Shown in pieces: positions 8,087 through 16,107 of a stretch of 64,000 nucleotides of DNA. How positions within the stretch are numbered: position 1 is the first letter of the stretch; every line of letters begins with the position of its first letter. The notes beneath the pieces are model-generated. The model saw only the letters and a program-made list of their open reading frames with translations. It did not search any database and had not been told where the DNA came from. Made by a program: the position numbers and the translations under genes. Source of the DNA: Bradyrhizobium erythrophlei. Its GTDB lineage: Bacteria > Pseudomonadota > Alphaproteobacteria > Rhizobiales > Xanthobacteraceae. Location of the stretch: NCBI RefSeq assembly GCF_900142985.1, contig NZ_LT670849.1, positions 3,286,001 to 3,350,000 of the forward strand. Direction: 5' to 3'.

Positions 8087-8764
8087 TTAGTTAATGGTCC
8101 TGCTTTCGATGTTGACGGCGCGATCTGCCGGCTTCACGAGCCGAGCGCAGACGCCAAGACTGTCGTGTTCGAATTGAAGTTCGGCGTTGAGCCCAATCGC
8201 CAGCGCCCGCATGAGCTGAAAGCCGAGGCCGCCGTCGACGGCAGGATCGAAGTTCTCGGGGAAGCCGATGCCGTCATCGGTCACTTCGACCAGGAATGCG
8301 CCGTCGTCTTCGGTCTCGCAGCGCACCTGTATCTTCACGGGCACGCCGGTCGGATGCGCATACTTGACGGCATTGGTGAGAAGCTCGGCAGTGATAAGTC
8401 CGGCGTGAAGCGCGTCGCGCGGCTGGATATAGCCTTCGTCGGAACAAGCGAAAGTCAGCTTCATCCGCCCCGCGGGGCAGAGCGTGCCAATCATCTCGGC
8501 CACCTCCCGCAGGAAATTTCCGAGATCCACACCGTTTCCGTTGCCGGCGAGTGCAAGGGATTTGTGGAGTTTCGCGGTCACCTCGATGCGCGCGCTGATA
8601 TCGTCGAGCAACAGGCAAACCTGCTCCGCTGTGAGGCTCTTGCCGCTCTTCGAAATGACGTTGCGTTGCAGGCGAACCGCGCCGCTCAAGCTGGCGAGGT
8701 TATTGGCGATCCGATGATCAGCCTCGGCCAGTCCGATGTCCGCGTGGTTGATCAAAATTGCCAT
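8087..8764 (-). CDS. HisKA_2-type sensor histidine kinase without sensor domain
   Basis: A 225-residue kinase core. The H-box EADHRIANNLASL puts the phospho-acceptor at H17. The HATPase part has N-box AELLTNAVKYAHP, G1 DDGIGFPE and G2 GGLGFQLM. There is no input domain or membrane segment, so it must sense through a partner or act as a histidine phosphotransferase-like kinase. It is transcribed away from the stress-promoter gene at 8973. Family links to the PhyR/EcfG pathway are known for other HWE/HisKA_2 kinases; here this is inference. Confidence 0.88.
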   Translation of the reverse strand: MAILINHADIGLAEADHRIANNLASLSGAVRLQRNVISKSGKSLTAEQVCLLLDDISARIEVTAKLHKSLALAGNGNGVDLGNFLREVAEMIGTLCPAGRMKLTFACSDEGYIQPRDALHAGLITAELLTNAVKYAHPTGVPVKIQVRCETEDDGAFLVEVTDDGIGFPENFDPAVDGGLGFQLMRALAIGLNAELQFEHDSLGVCARLVKPADRAVNIESRTIN

Positions 8765-8914
8765 TGTCAGGTTCTCTCAAAATCTGAGAGTGCGCTCTGC
8801 GGGGCTGGCAATCAAGAAAACAATAGTAAGATCAAAGTGTTGTTGACGGATTGGACGCTTTTTAAATCCTATTTGCCAACGACTAAGACAGCAATTAATG
8901 AGTATAAATAGTTA

Positions 8915-8940
8915 GGAACTCATTTTGATGTTCTGGCGTT
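8915..8940 (+). promoter_or_regulatory. EcfG-type (general stress sigma factor) promoter
   Basis: GGAAC at 8915-8919, 17 nt spacer, CGTT at 8937-8940. This matches the alphaproteobacterial EcfG consensus GGAAC-N16/17-CGTT and lies 32 bp before the start of the gene at 8973, the right place and strand. Confidence 0.7.
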
Positions 8941-8972
8941 GAAGGAGTGAGTTTCAAGAAGGGGAATGGCAG

Positions 8973-9206
8973 ATGGGCGAACTCAATCGAGGCGAACGGC
9001 TCCAGATCATGCTTACCCACGACGAATTGCGGATCGTCGATACATGGCGCTTTGCCAAGCGGATGCCGAGCAGGGCGGCGGCCATTCGCGAGTTGCTCAA
9101 GCGCGGGATGGCGGCCGAAGGATTTGCGGAAGTGGCTGACGGATCGAAGTCCAAGGACTTCTCGGTGATGCCGGACGGCCTGTCTCCGGACGAGGCGGCC
9201 GAGTAG
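8973..9206 (+). CDS. Small protein with ribbon-helix-helix-like N-terminus (77 aa)
   Basis: The segment GERLQIMLTHDELRIVDTW..RAAAIRELLKRG looks like a short beta strand followed by two helices, the ribbon-helix-helix layout of small DNA-binding proteins. The acidic C-terminal 25 residues are probably disordered. A ribosome site (AAGGGGAATGGCAG) precedes ATG. An EcfG-type promoter lies upstream, so it may be part of the general stress regulon. The specific DNA target or partner is unknown. Confidence 0.75.
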   Translation: MGELNRGERLQIMLTHDELRIVDTWRFAKRMPSRAAAIRELLKRGMAAEGFAEVADGSKSKDFSVMPDGLSPDEAAE

Positions 9207-9262
9207 CTCCTGCGGCCGTCTTCAGGTCCTGCGCCGTAATTTTCGGGCGGCAGAGCGACCTT

Positions 9263-9305
9263 CAAAACAAACGGCCGGGTCTTTTGACCCGGCCGTTTTG
9301 TTTTC
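9263..9305. terminator. Bidirectional rho-independent terminator
   Basis: Perfect stem ACGGCCGGGTC-TTTT-GACCCGGCCGT flanked by A-rich sequence on the left and TTTTGTTTT on the right, between the convergent 8973 gene and rpmB. It should work in both directions. Confidence 0.9.
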
Positions 9306-9327
9306 TGGAAAAGTATGGGCGAAAGCG

Positions 9328-9633
9328 TCAGCTCGCCTTGGCGACCGGCTGGCTGGCGACCTTCTTCTCGATCTGCCGCTTCAGTTCGAGCGCGCGCGGC
9401 GAGAGGTTGGCAGCGCGGGCCTTCAACAGGAAGGTGTCGAGGCCGCCATTGTGATCGACGCTCTTGATCGCGTTGGTCGAGACGCGCAGGCGCACGTTGC
9501 GGCCCAGTGCATCGGAGATGAAAGTCACGTTGCACAGGTTCGGCAGAAACCGCCGCTTGGTCTTGATATTGGAGTGGCTCACCTTGTGACCCACTTGCGG
9601 GCCCTTGGCCGTCAGTTCGCAGCGCCGCGACAT
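9328..9633 (-). CDS. rpmB: 50S ribosomal protein L28
   Basis: [20 protein letters not shown] is the standard alphaproteobacterial L28 start, followed by [15 protein letters not shown] and the C-terminal [15 protein letters not shown]. The length of 101 residues fits the alphaproteobacterial form with a C-terminal extension. It binds 23S rRNA in the large subunit. GAGGATTTTTCGAG precedes the ATG. Single gene, terminated by the strong hairpin at 9263-9305. Confidence 0.97.
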   Translation of the reverse strand: MSRRCELTAKGPQVGHKVSHSNIKTKRRFLPNLCNVTFISDALGRNVRLRVSTNAIKSVDHNGGLDTFLLKARAANLSPRALELKRQIEKKVASQPVAKAS

Positions 9634-10009
9634 CTCGAAAAATCCTCTTCCATCCTAGCCTCCGCCCATATCGGATGGGCCAGCGCCAAGGGTCTAAAAC
9701 TCGTCCATTGGAGGAACCGCGGGTGTATAGGGGCAGATGGCCGTGGCGTCAAGGTTGGCTTGTCGCCGCAAAGGTGCGGAAAACCCGGTTTTGGCGGGTA
9801 TTTTGCCGCTTTTGCGATCACATAAAGGGCGTATTCGCCACCCATATCAGGGTTCCATGATAGCATGCCACCACGGCGGCGCCATCATGGGAGCGCGACG
9901 CCTTCAATTTTGCGGCGCTCCGATTTACCTAAAGCACGCGAAGCCGTTGTTCGCCGGGTTTTTTGCTTTAATGAAATACCTCCGCTTTTCATCAAGGACC
10001 GTGGCTCCC

Positions 10010-10852
10010 ATGAATTCGCTCCGGCCGAACTGGATTTTCGCCGGGCTCTGCGCGTTCACCGTCGTTCTTGCTGCGCCCTCGGGCCCAGCGTTCGCACAAG
10101 GCAAACTCGAAGCGCAATATGAGGCCACGCTTGCGGGCATCCCCGTCGGCCGGGGCGCCTGGAATATCGACATCTCCGACGACCAGTATTCGGCATCCGC
10201 CGTCGGCGGCACGGCAGGGCTCCTGAAAACCTTCGCCAGCGGCACCGGCTCAAGCAACGCGCAAGGCCGCGTCGTCAACGGCGTGCTGGTTCCGACCAAC
10301 TACACCGCCACGACCACCACGCCGAAAAAGTCCGAAACCATCCACATGGTGCTCAACAACGGCACCATCAAGGAATACGCGATCGAGCCCGAGCCGCCGG
10401 TCGATCCCGACCGCATTCTGGTGACGGAGGCGCACAAGAGGGGCGTGTTCGATCCGATGACGGGTTCGATGCTGCGCGTGCCCGGCACCGCTGATCCGGT
10501 CAGCCCCGAAGCCTGCCGCGGTAGCGCGGCCGAATTCGACGGCCGCATGCGTTACGACCTGAAGCTTGAATTCAAGCGCATGGAAACCGTGAAGTCCGAG
10601 AAGGGCTATCAGGGTCCGGTCGTGGTCTGCGCGATCTATTTCACGCCGGTCGCGGGCTACATCCCCGACCGCCCGGTGATCAAACATCTTTCCGCCGCGC
10701 GCAACATCGAGATCGCGTTCGCGCCGGTGCTGGGAACCCGCATTCTGGTTCCCTACCGCATGGTGATCCCGACGTATCTTGGCGTCGCGATGCTGGAAGC
10801 GACCTCGTTCATCACGACGGCAACGCCGCCGCGCGTGGCCAAGACGAACTGA
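10010..10852 (+). CDS. DUF3108 domain-containing exported protein
   Basis: About 280 residues with an N-terminal signal segment (WIFAGLCAFTVVLAAPSGPAFAQ). The mature part (YEATLAGIPVGRGAWN, DISDDQYSASAVGGTAG) is typical of DUF3108, a predicted periplasmic beta-rich domain without known function. The ATG at 10010 is preferred because AAGGACC lies upstream; an ATG at 9971 lacks a ribosome site. Divergent from rpmB, followed by a palindromic repeat. Confidence 0.85.
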   Translation: MNSLRPNWIFAGLCAFTVVLAAPSGPAFAQGKLEAQYEATLAGIPVGRGAWNIDISDDQYSASAVGGTAGLLKTFASGTGSSNAQGRVVNGVLVPTNYTATTTTPKKSETIHMVLNNGTIKEYAIEPEPPVDPDRILVTEAHKRGVFDPMTGSMLRVPGTADPVSPEACRGSAAEFDGRMRYDLKLEFKRMETVKSEKGYQGPVVVCAIYFTPVAGYIPDRPVIKHLSAARNIEIAFAPVLGTRILVPYRMVIPTYLGVAMLEATSFITTATPPRVAKTN

Positions 10853-10860
10853 TTTTCCTT

Positions 10861-10996
10861 GTCGTCCCCGCGAACGCGGGGACCCATAACCACAGGCCTT
10901 TATTGTTGAGGCAGGCGTCAGCCATCAGCCATTCCGTTCAACCATAGAGATCACGCGGTATGGGTCCCGGCTCGCGCTTCGCTTGGCCGGGACGAC
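10861..10996. repeat. Paired-hairpin repeat GTCGTCC..GGGACGAC, copy b
   Basis: Left hairpin GTCCCCGCGAACGCGGGGAC followed by CCATAA; right part GGTATGGGTCCCGGCTCGCG, ending GGCCGGGACGAC. Same framework as copies a, c and d, but the right hairpin is of a different sub-type, so the two ends are exchangeable modules. Confidence 0.75.
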
Positions 10997-11350
10997 GACG
11001 AGGCGAGAATCCCTGTTGACTCTTTGCCGCTTCTGATTCGACTCCAGACGGGCGCGCGCTTTAAGATTTCTGTCGTCAAACCGTCGCTTGCAGCGCTGCG
11101 GCAAACTTGATCTAGTGCCGTAAGACGCAGTCTCGCGCGATATGTTGAGTGAACGAAGCAGGACGATCCCGGGAGTCAGCGATTCGGGCGCGATTCGTTC
11201 CGTACCCGTTCCGAAGCTTAAATCCGGCCCTCACAAGCGTCACATTGTGAGACACTCCTTGGGTGGTTGGTTGGCGCCTCCGCCGATCACAAGCTCCGAC
11301 CCTCACGCCATTTGCATGCGACGCCGAAAGCCGTAGAAACTCCTTAAAAC
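10997..11350. other. Gene-free 354 bp before the helicase gene
   Basis: Presumed promoter region of the helicase gene. One half-site CTAGTGCCG at 11113 resembles the outer arm of the double-hairpin elements, but no pairing partner is visible. Nothing else is supported. Confidence 0.4.
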
Positions 11351-14300
11351 ATGGCTCTTTCGTCAACTTCCTTCTCGCACCTCAGCAACGGAAAGGCTCC
11401 CGGCGCAGGCGTCACTGCCGTGCTCGGGCCGACCAATACCGGCAAGACGAGTCTGGCGATCGAGCGCATGCTGGCGCATTCCTCGGGCCTGATCGGCCTG
11501 CCGCTGCGGCTGCTCGCGCGCGAGGTCTATAACAAGATCGCCGACCGCGCCGGCACCGAGGCCGTGGCGCTGATAACAGGCGAAGAGAAGATCAAGCCAC
11601 AGAGGCCGCGGTTCTGGGTGTCGACGGTCGAAGCGATGCCGCGCGATCTCGACGTCTCGTTTCTTGCCGTCGACGAAATCCAGATCGCGGCCGATCTCGA
11701 ACGCGGCCATGTCTTCACCGATCGCATTCTCAACCGGCGCGGCCGCGACGAGACCCTGCTATTGGGCGCGGCGACCATGCGCGGGATCGTCGAGCGGCTG
11801 TTGCCCGGTGCCAACATCGTCACCAGGCCGAGGCTTTCGCAGCTTGAATTCGCCGGCGACCGCAAGATCACCCGTCAGCCGCGGCGCACCGCGATCGTCG
11901 CCTTTTCCGCCGACGAGGTCTACGCCATCGCCGAGTTGATCCGCCGCCAGCACGGCGGTGCGGCGGTGGTGCTCGGTTCGCTCAGCCCACGCACGCGAAA
12001 TGCACAGGTCGAACTGTTCCAGAACGGCGATGTCGATTATCTCGTGGCGACGGATGCGATCGGCATGGGCCTCAATCTCGACGTCGACCATGTCGCATTC
12101 GCCTCCGACCGCAAATATGACGGCTATCAGTTCCGCCGCCTGATCCCCGCCGAATTTGCCCAGATTGCGGGCAGGGCGGGCCGCGCCACGCGCAACGGGA
12201 CGTTCGGCACCACCGGCCGCTGTGCGCCGTTCGAGCCCGAACTGGTCAATGCGTTGCAGAACCACACCTTCGAAAGCGTGCGGATGTTGCAATGGCGCAA
12301 CTCGAAGCTGGATTTCTCATCGGTCAGCGCGCTTCAGGTGTCGCTCGCGCTCTCGCCCGCCCATGAAGTCCTGACCCGCGCCCCGATCGCAGAGGACCTG
12401 CGCGTGCTCGACCATGTCGCGCGCGATGCCGATATCCGCGAAATGGCGGAGGGCGCGAAGGCGGTCGAGCGCCTCTGGGAGGCCTGCCAGATCCCCGACT
12501 ACCGCCGGATCGCGCCGGCCGCCCATGCCGAGCTTGTCACGAGCCTGTTTCGATTCCTGATGCAAAAAGGGCGTATCCCGGATGCATGGTTTGCCGCACA
12601 GGTCGACCAGGCGGACCGGGTGGACGGCGATATCGACACGTTATCGGGCCGGATTGCGCAAATCCGTACCTGGACCTTCGTCGCCAATCGTCCGGACTGG
12701 CTTGCCGACCCCGACCATTGGCAAGGAATCGCGCGCGAGGTCGAAAATAAATTATCCGATGCGCTGCATGAACGGCTCACAGAGCGTTTCGTTGATCGTC
12801 GTACCAGTGTATTGATGCGCCGCCTGCGGGAGAACGTGGTTTTGAATACGGAAATCGGCAAGACCGGCGAAGTGATCGTGGAAGGCCATGTGATTGGCCG
12901 TCTGGACGGTTTTACCTTTGCGCCAGATGCGGCCGAAGCCGGCTCCGAGGCCAAGGCCTTGCAGGCGACCGCGCAAAAGGCGCTGGCGGGTGAGATCGAT
13001 GCGCGGGCCGAAAAGCTCGCCGCCTCGCCCGACGACCAGTTCGTGCTCACGTCCGAAGGAACCGTTCGCTGGACCGGCGATGCGGTCGCGCGGCTGACGG
13101 CCGCGGACGACGCGCTGCATCCGCGCATTCGCATCATCTCCGACGAACGGCTGACGGGCGCGCCGCGCGAGGCCGTCGAGAAGCGGCTCGATCTGTGGCT
13201 CAAGACCCATATCGAGAAGCTTCTCGGGCCGCTGTTCGAATTGAGCAAGGCCGAGGACGTGACGGGAATCGCGCGCGGCATCGCCTTCCAGCTGATCGAG
13301 GCGATGGGCGTGCTCGAGCGCTCGAAAATTTCTGCTGAAATGAAGGATCTCGATCAGCCGTCGCGGGCATCTTTACGCAAATACGGCGTGCGCTTTGGCG
13401 CCTACCACATCTACGTGCCGGCGCTGCTCAAGCCGGCGGCGCGCGCGCTGGCCTCGCTGCTCTGGGCGTTGAAGCAGGCCAATGTCGATCTGTCCGTGCT
13501 GTCGGGTGCGCAGCATCTGGCGGCCAGCGGCCGGACCTCGTTTCCGGTCGACAAGACGTTGCCGCGCGATGCCTATCGCGTGCTCGGCTATCGCCAATGC
13601 GGCGAGCGCGCGGTCCGCGTCGATATTCTGGAGCGGCTCGCCGATCTGATCCGCCCGGCGCTGGCCTGGCGCGAGACCTCGCTTGGCGAAAAGCCGCCCG
13701 GCGCATTCGACGGTCGCAGCTTCGTGGTGACACAGGCGATGACGTCGCTGACGGGATCGGCCGGCGAGGATTTCGCCTCGATCCTGCGTGCGCTCGGCTA
13801 TCGTATGGATCGCCGTCCACAGCTCGCCCCGAAGCCGGCCGTGGTTGAAGCAGCGCCTTCGGACACCGCGCCCGTCGAGACATCTGCGGAAGCCCCGGCC
13901 ACGCCGCCTTCGGGCGAGACGGCGTCCGAAGCAACGCTCTCCGACGCAACACTCGATGCGGTTGCGGAAACCGTGGCGGGCGAGACCGTATCAACGGTCG
14001 AGGCTGCGCCAGCCGCTGCCGTTGTCGAGGCGCCGGTTGTCGAGGAGGCCGCCGCTTCCTCGACGTTATTGCCCCAGGTCGATTTCGCGCAAAAGCGGGA
14101 CATCCTCAACGTCGCAACGACGGACCAGGAAGCCAGGACGACGGCTCCCGAAGTTGTCGAGGCGGCTCCGTCCGTTGCGATCGAAGCGCCGGCCGCACAG
14201 AGTTCGGCTGAAGCGTCTTCTGAAGCGGCGAGCGCAAGCGAGGCGACGCCGGCTGACGCTACGGCAGTGCCTGCGCAGGCGGAACTGGTCGAGGTCTGGC

Positions 14301-14848
14301 GTCCGGGTGGCCGCTCCGACGAGCGCCGTCCGCCTCGCCACGATCGCAAGGGACATCATCGCCGTCCCGAACGGGCGGCCGCCGACGGCGCGTCGGCAGC
14401 GCCAGGCGAAAGTGCGTCAGGTGAAAAAAGCGAGGGCACGGGACGTGAGCGCCACCGGCATGGCCGGCGCGACCGTCACCGTGATTTTAACAAGCCGCGC
14501 ACCGATCAGCCGGCCGATGGCGCCGTTGCCGCTCCTGCTGACGGCGCGCCTGCACGCGAGGAGCGGCGGGACGACAAGAATGCCCGGCCGCGCGAGCGCT
14601 TCGACGGCAAGGGACGCGAGGACCGCAACAGATCCAAGTTCCGCGACGATGCGGGGCGCGAAGGCGGACGGGACAAGGGCCGCGGCGGACGCGATCGCGA
14701 CCGGGGTGGCCGGGAGAACGGGCCGTCGCACCGGCAATATGCCTCGAGCGCGGCGCCGCGCGAGCGGGATCGTCCGGTCGATCCCAATTCGCCATTCGCC
14801 AAGCTCGCCGCGCTCAAGGAACAGATGACGGCGAACCGCAAGGATTAG
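11351..14848 (+). CDS. SUV3-like RNA helicase with long disordered tail
   Basis: A 1165-residue superfamily 2 helicase. Walker A GPTNTGKT (residues 26-33), DEIQ box (VDEIQIAADLE), motif III-like LLGAATMRG and motif VI QIAGRAGRATRNG match the mitochondrial SUV3/degradosome helicase family, common in alphaproteobacteria. Roughly residues 825-985 are Ala/Glu/Thr/Val-rich and 985-1145 are Arg/Asp/Gly-rich; both look disordered, and the basic part probably binds RNA. The downstream S4 protein gene supports a role in RNA metabolism. The ATG has no clear ribosome site. The family is well known; the tail's job is inferred. Confidence 0.9.
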   Translation: MALSSTSFSHLSNGKAPGAGVTAVLGPTNTGKTSLAIERMLAHSSGLIGLPLRLLAREVYNKIADRAGTEAVALITGEEKIKPQRPRFWVSTVEAMPRDLDVSFLAVDEIQIAADLERGHVFTDRILNRRGRDETLLLGAATMRGIVERLLPGANIVTRPRLSQLEFAGDRKITRQPRRTAIVAFSADEVYAIAELIRRQHGGAAVVLGSLSPRTRNAQVELFQNGDVDYLVATDAIGMGLNLDVDHVAFASDRKYDGYQFRRLIPAEFAQIAGRAGRATRNGTFGTTGRCAPFEPELVNALQNHTFESVRMLQWRNSKLDFSSVSALQVSLALSPAHEVLTRAPIAEDLRVLDHVARDADIREMAEGAKAVERLWEACQIPDYRRIAPAAHAELVTSLFRFLMQKGRIPDAWFAAQVDQADRVDGDIDTLSGRIAQIRTWTFVANRPDWLADPDHWQGIAREVENKLSDALHERLTERFVDRRTSVLMRRLRENVVLNTEIGKTGEVIVEGHVIGRLDGFTFAPDAAEAGSEAKALQATAQKALAGEIDARAEKLAASPDDQFVLTSEGTVRWTGDAVARLTAADDALHPRIRIISDERLTGAPREAVEKRLDLWLKTHIEKLLGPLFELSKAEDVTGIARGIAFQLIEAMGVLERSKISAEMKDLDQPSRASLRKYGVRFGAYHIYVPALLKPAARALASLLWALKQANVDLSVLSGAQHLAASGRTSFPVDKTLPRDAYRVLGYRQCGERAVRVDILERLADLIRPALAWRETSLGEKPPGAFDGRSFVVTQAMTSLTGSAGEDFASILRALGYRMDRRPQLAPKPAVVEAAPSDTAPVETSAEAPATPPSGETASEATLSDATLDAVAETVAGETVSTVEAAPAAAVVEAPVVEEAAASSTLLPQVDFAQKRDILNVATTDQEARTTAPEVVEAAPSVAIEAPAAQSSAEASSEAASASEATPADATAVPAQAELVEVWRPGGRSDERRPPRHDRKGHHRRPERAAADGASAAPGESASGEKSEGTGRERHRHGRRDRHRDFNKPRTDQPADGAVAAPADGAPAREERRDDKNARPRERFDGKGREDRNRSKFRDDAGREGGRDKGRGGRDRDRGGRENGPSHRQYASSAAPRERDRPVDPNSPFAKLAALKEQMTANRKD

Positions 14849-14953
14849 CGTTTCAAAGCGAAGCATGCCCTCGGACTTGATCCGGGGGTGGGCACCGGTT
14901 CGCGTGAAGAAAACGCGTCAAAAAAAGATCAAGCTTTCTCGCTTGGGTGTTTC

Positions 14954-15214
14954 GTGGAGCGCCAGCGTCTCGACAAATGGCTGTGGCACGCGCGCCTGGT
15001 GAAGGCCCGCACCAGCGCCGCTGCACTTGTCGCGGCAGGCCACGTCCGCATCAACGGCGTGCGCGAGACTTCGCCCGGCCACGCGCTCAAGGCGGGCGAC
15101 GTCGTCACGGTCGGGCTTGATCGCTCCGTGCGTGTGCTCAAGGTGATCGGGTTTGCCGAGCGGCGGGGCGACGCCGCCTCGGCGCGCGTGCTGTATGTCG
15201 ATTTGCAGGGCTAG
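14954..15214 (+). CDS. S4-domain RNA-binding protein (HslR/Hsp15-like)
   Basis: The core RLDKWLWHARLVKARTSA..VAAGHVRINGVRE is an S4 RNA-binding domain, covering most of an 86-residue protein. Relatives such as Hsp15 bind stalled 50S-tRNA complexes. A GTG at 14954 (MERQRLDKW) is chosen because homology starts there; an in-frame GTG at 14888 would add 22 residues. It follows the helicase by about 105 bp. The stop codon lies within CTAGTGGAGTGG, a partial arm of the double-hairpin element that follows. Confidence 0.85.
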   Translation: MERQRLDKWLWHARLVKARTSAAALVAAGHVRINGVRETSPGHALKAGDVVTVGLDRSVRVLKVIGFAERRGDAASARVLYVDLQG

Positions 15215-15231
15215 TGGAGTGGTTACACGGT

Positions 15232-15397
15232 TAGTGGAGTGGATTTGACATTCGCTAGTCACCTAGCCGCGAGTTCGGAAAGCGAATGTCAAATCCAAAA
15301 CTCCACTAGATCCCTATATTTGCCAGTGGTTCCATGATTCTAACATTCGCAAAGGTCGTGCTGAGACGGGATGCGAATGTTAGAATCGAACCACTGG
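15232..15397. repeat. 166-bp double-hairpin element, locus 2 (inverted relative to locus 1)
   Basis: Hairpin B' (15232-15309), a 13-nt linker (ATCCCTATATTTG) and hairpin A' (15323-15397). Read on the minus strand the order is A-linker-B, as at 5718-5884, and 9 of 13 linker bases agree. Stem sequences match those of locus 1 closely while the loops differ. A partial extra arm lies at 15211-15231. Confidence 0.85.
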
Positions 15398-15514
15398 CGC
15401 GGAGTGACTATCTGCTCTCGTGTGGTTGGGTTACTTGACAGCCTGCATTCCCTTGCAGCGCACTGCTTCCTGCGCTACCCAACCCATTAAAATTGACCCG
15501 TTCCGGAGCCCTGG

Positions 15515-15853
15515 ATGACTTACGTCGTCACTGAAGCCTGCATTAAGTGCAAATATACCGACTGCGTCGAGGTATGCCCCGTGGATTGCTTCTACGAGGG
15601 CGAGAACATGCTGGTCATCCATCCGGACGAATGCATCGATTGCGGCGTGTGCGAGCCGGAGTGCCCGGCCGACGCGATCAAGCCCGACACCGAGCCGGGG
15701 CTCGAAAAATGGCTCGAAGTGAACAGCGAATACGCCAAATCCTGGCCGAATATTACCCAAAAGAAGGAATCGCCGGCTGACGCCAAGGAATTCGAAGGCG
15801 CCGAAGGCAAGTTTGAGAAATATTTTTCTCCGAAGCCCGGCGAGGGCGACTGA
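15515..15853 (+). CDS. fdxA: Seven-iron ferredoxin FdxA
   Basis: 112 residues. C9, C12, C17, C21 and C25 in the first motif and the [12 protein letters not shown] motif around residues 40-50 form the usual [3Fe-4S] plus [4Fe-4S] pattern. The C-terminal 55 residues are the normal extension of this family. It is a low-potential electron carrier in the cytoplasm. GGAGCCCTGG precedes ATG. It lies between the S4 protein and carD, a neighbourhood I recall as typical of this group. Confidence 0.96.
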   Translation: MTYVVTEACIKCKYTDCVEVCPVDCFYEGENMLVIHPDECIDCGVCEPECPADAIKPDTEPGLEKWLEVNSEYAKSWPNITQKKESPADAKEFEGAEGKFEKYFSPKPGEGD

Positions 15854-15859
15854 CCCGCC

Positions 15860-15880
15860 AAAGCCCGATTTTCGGGGCTT
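15860..15880 (+). terminator. Weak hairpin after fdxA
   Basis: AAGCCCGA-TTT-TCGGGGCTT forms a short stem with one bulge, 7 bp after the fdxA stop. The T-tract is missing, so termination would be weak. Confidence 0.4.
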
Positions 15881-15908
15881 ATCCACAGGCTTGGACGAGG
15901 CTGTGGAT
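15879..15908. promoter_or_regulatory. DnaA-box-like inverted pair
   Basis: TTATCCACA (15879-15887) matches the DnaA box consensus; an inverted ATCCACAG/CTGTGGAT pair spans to 15908. Two sites are too few for an origin; a regulatory DnaA site is possible but unproven. Confidence 0.35.
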
Positions 15909-15983
15909 GGTTATTTGGCTTAACCCTGTTTGCGGGTTCGATGACAAAACCGCCACCCGGCAGCGCTGGGAGGGCATAAATCA

Positions 15984-16011
15984 TTGATTTTTGCGGGAAA
16001 TGTGCTATATT
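15984..16011 (+). promoter_or_regulatory. Predicted sigma-70 promoter of carD
   Basis: TTGATT (15984-15989), 16-nt spacer, TATATT (16006-16011), then an approximately 90-nt leader before the carD start. Confidence 0.55.
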
Positions 16012-16107
16012 GGTGCATTAACTAGCCGAACCCGTCCGCCCGCTTCGCGGCCCTAAGGGTTCCCGTGAAAACATCGAACAGGGGCGTGGCAGTTCCGCGC
16101 GCAGGCT

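Noticed and set aside
11113..11121. CTAGTGCCG as a remnant double-hairpin element.
   Set aside because: Only one half arm is present with no pairing partner within 100 bp.
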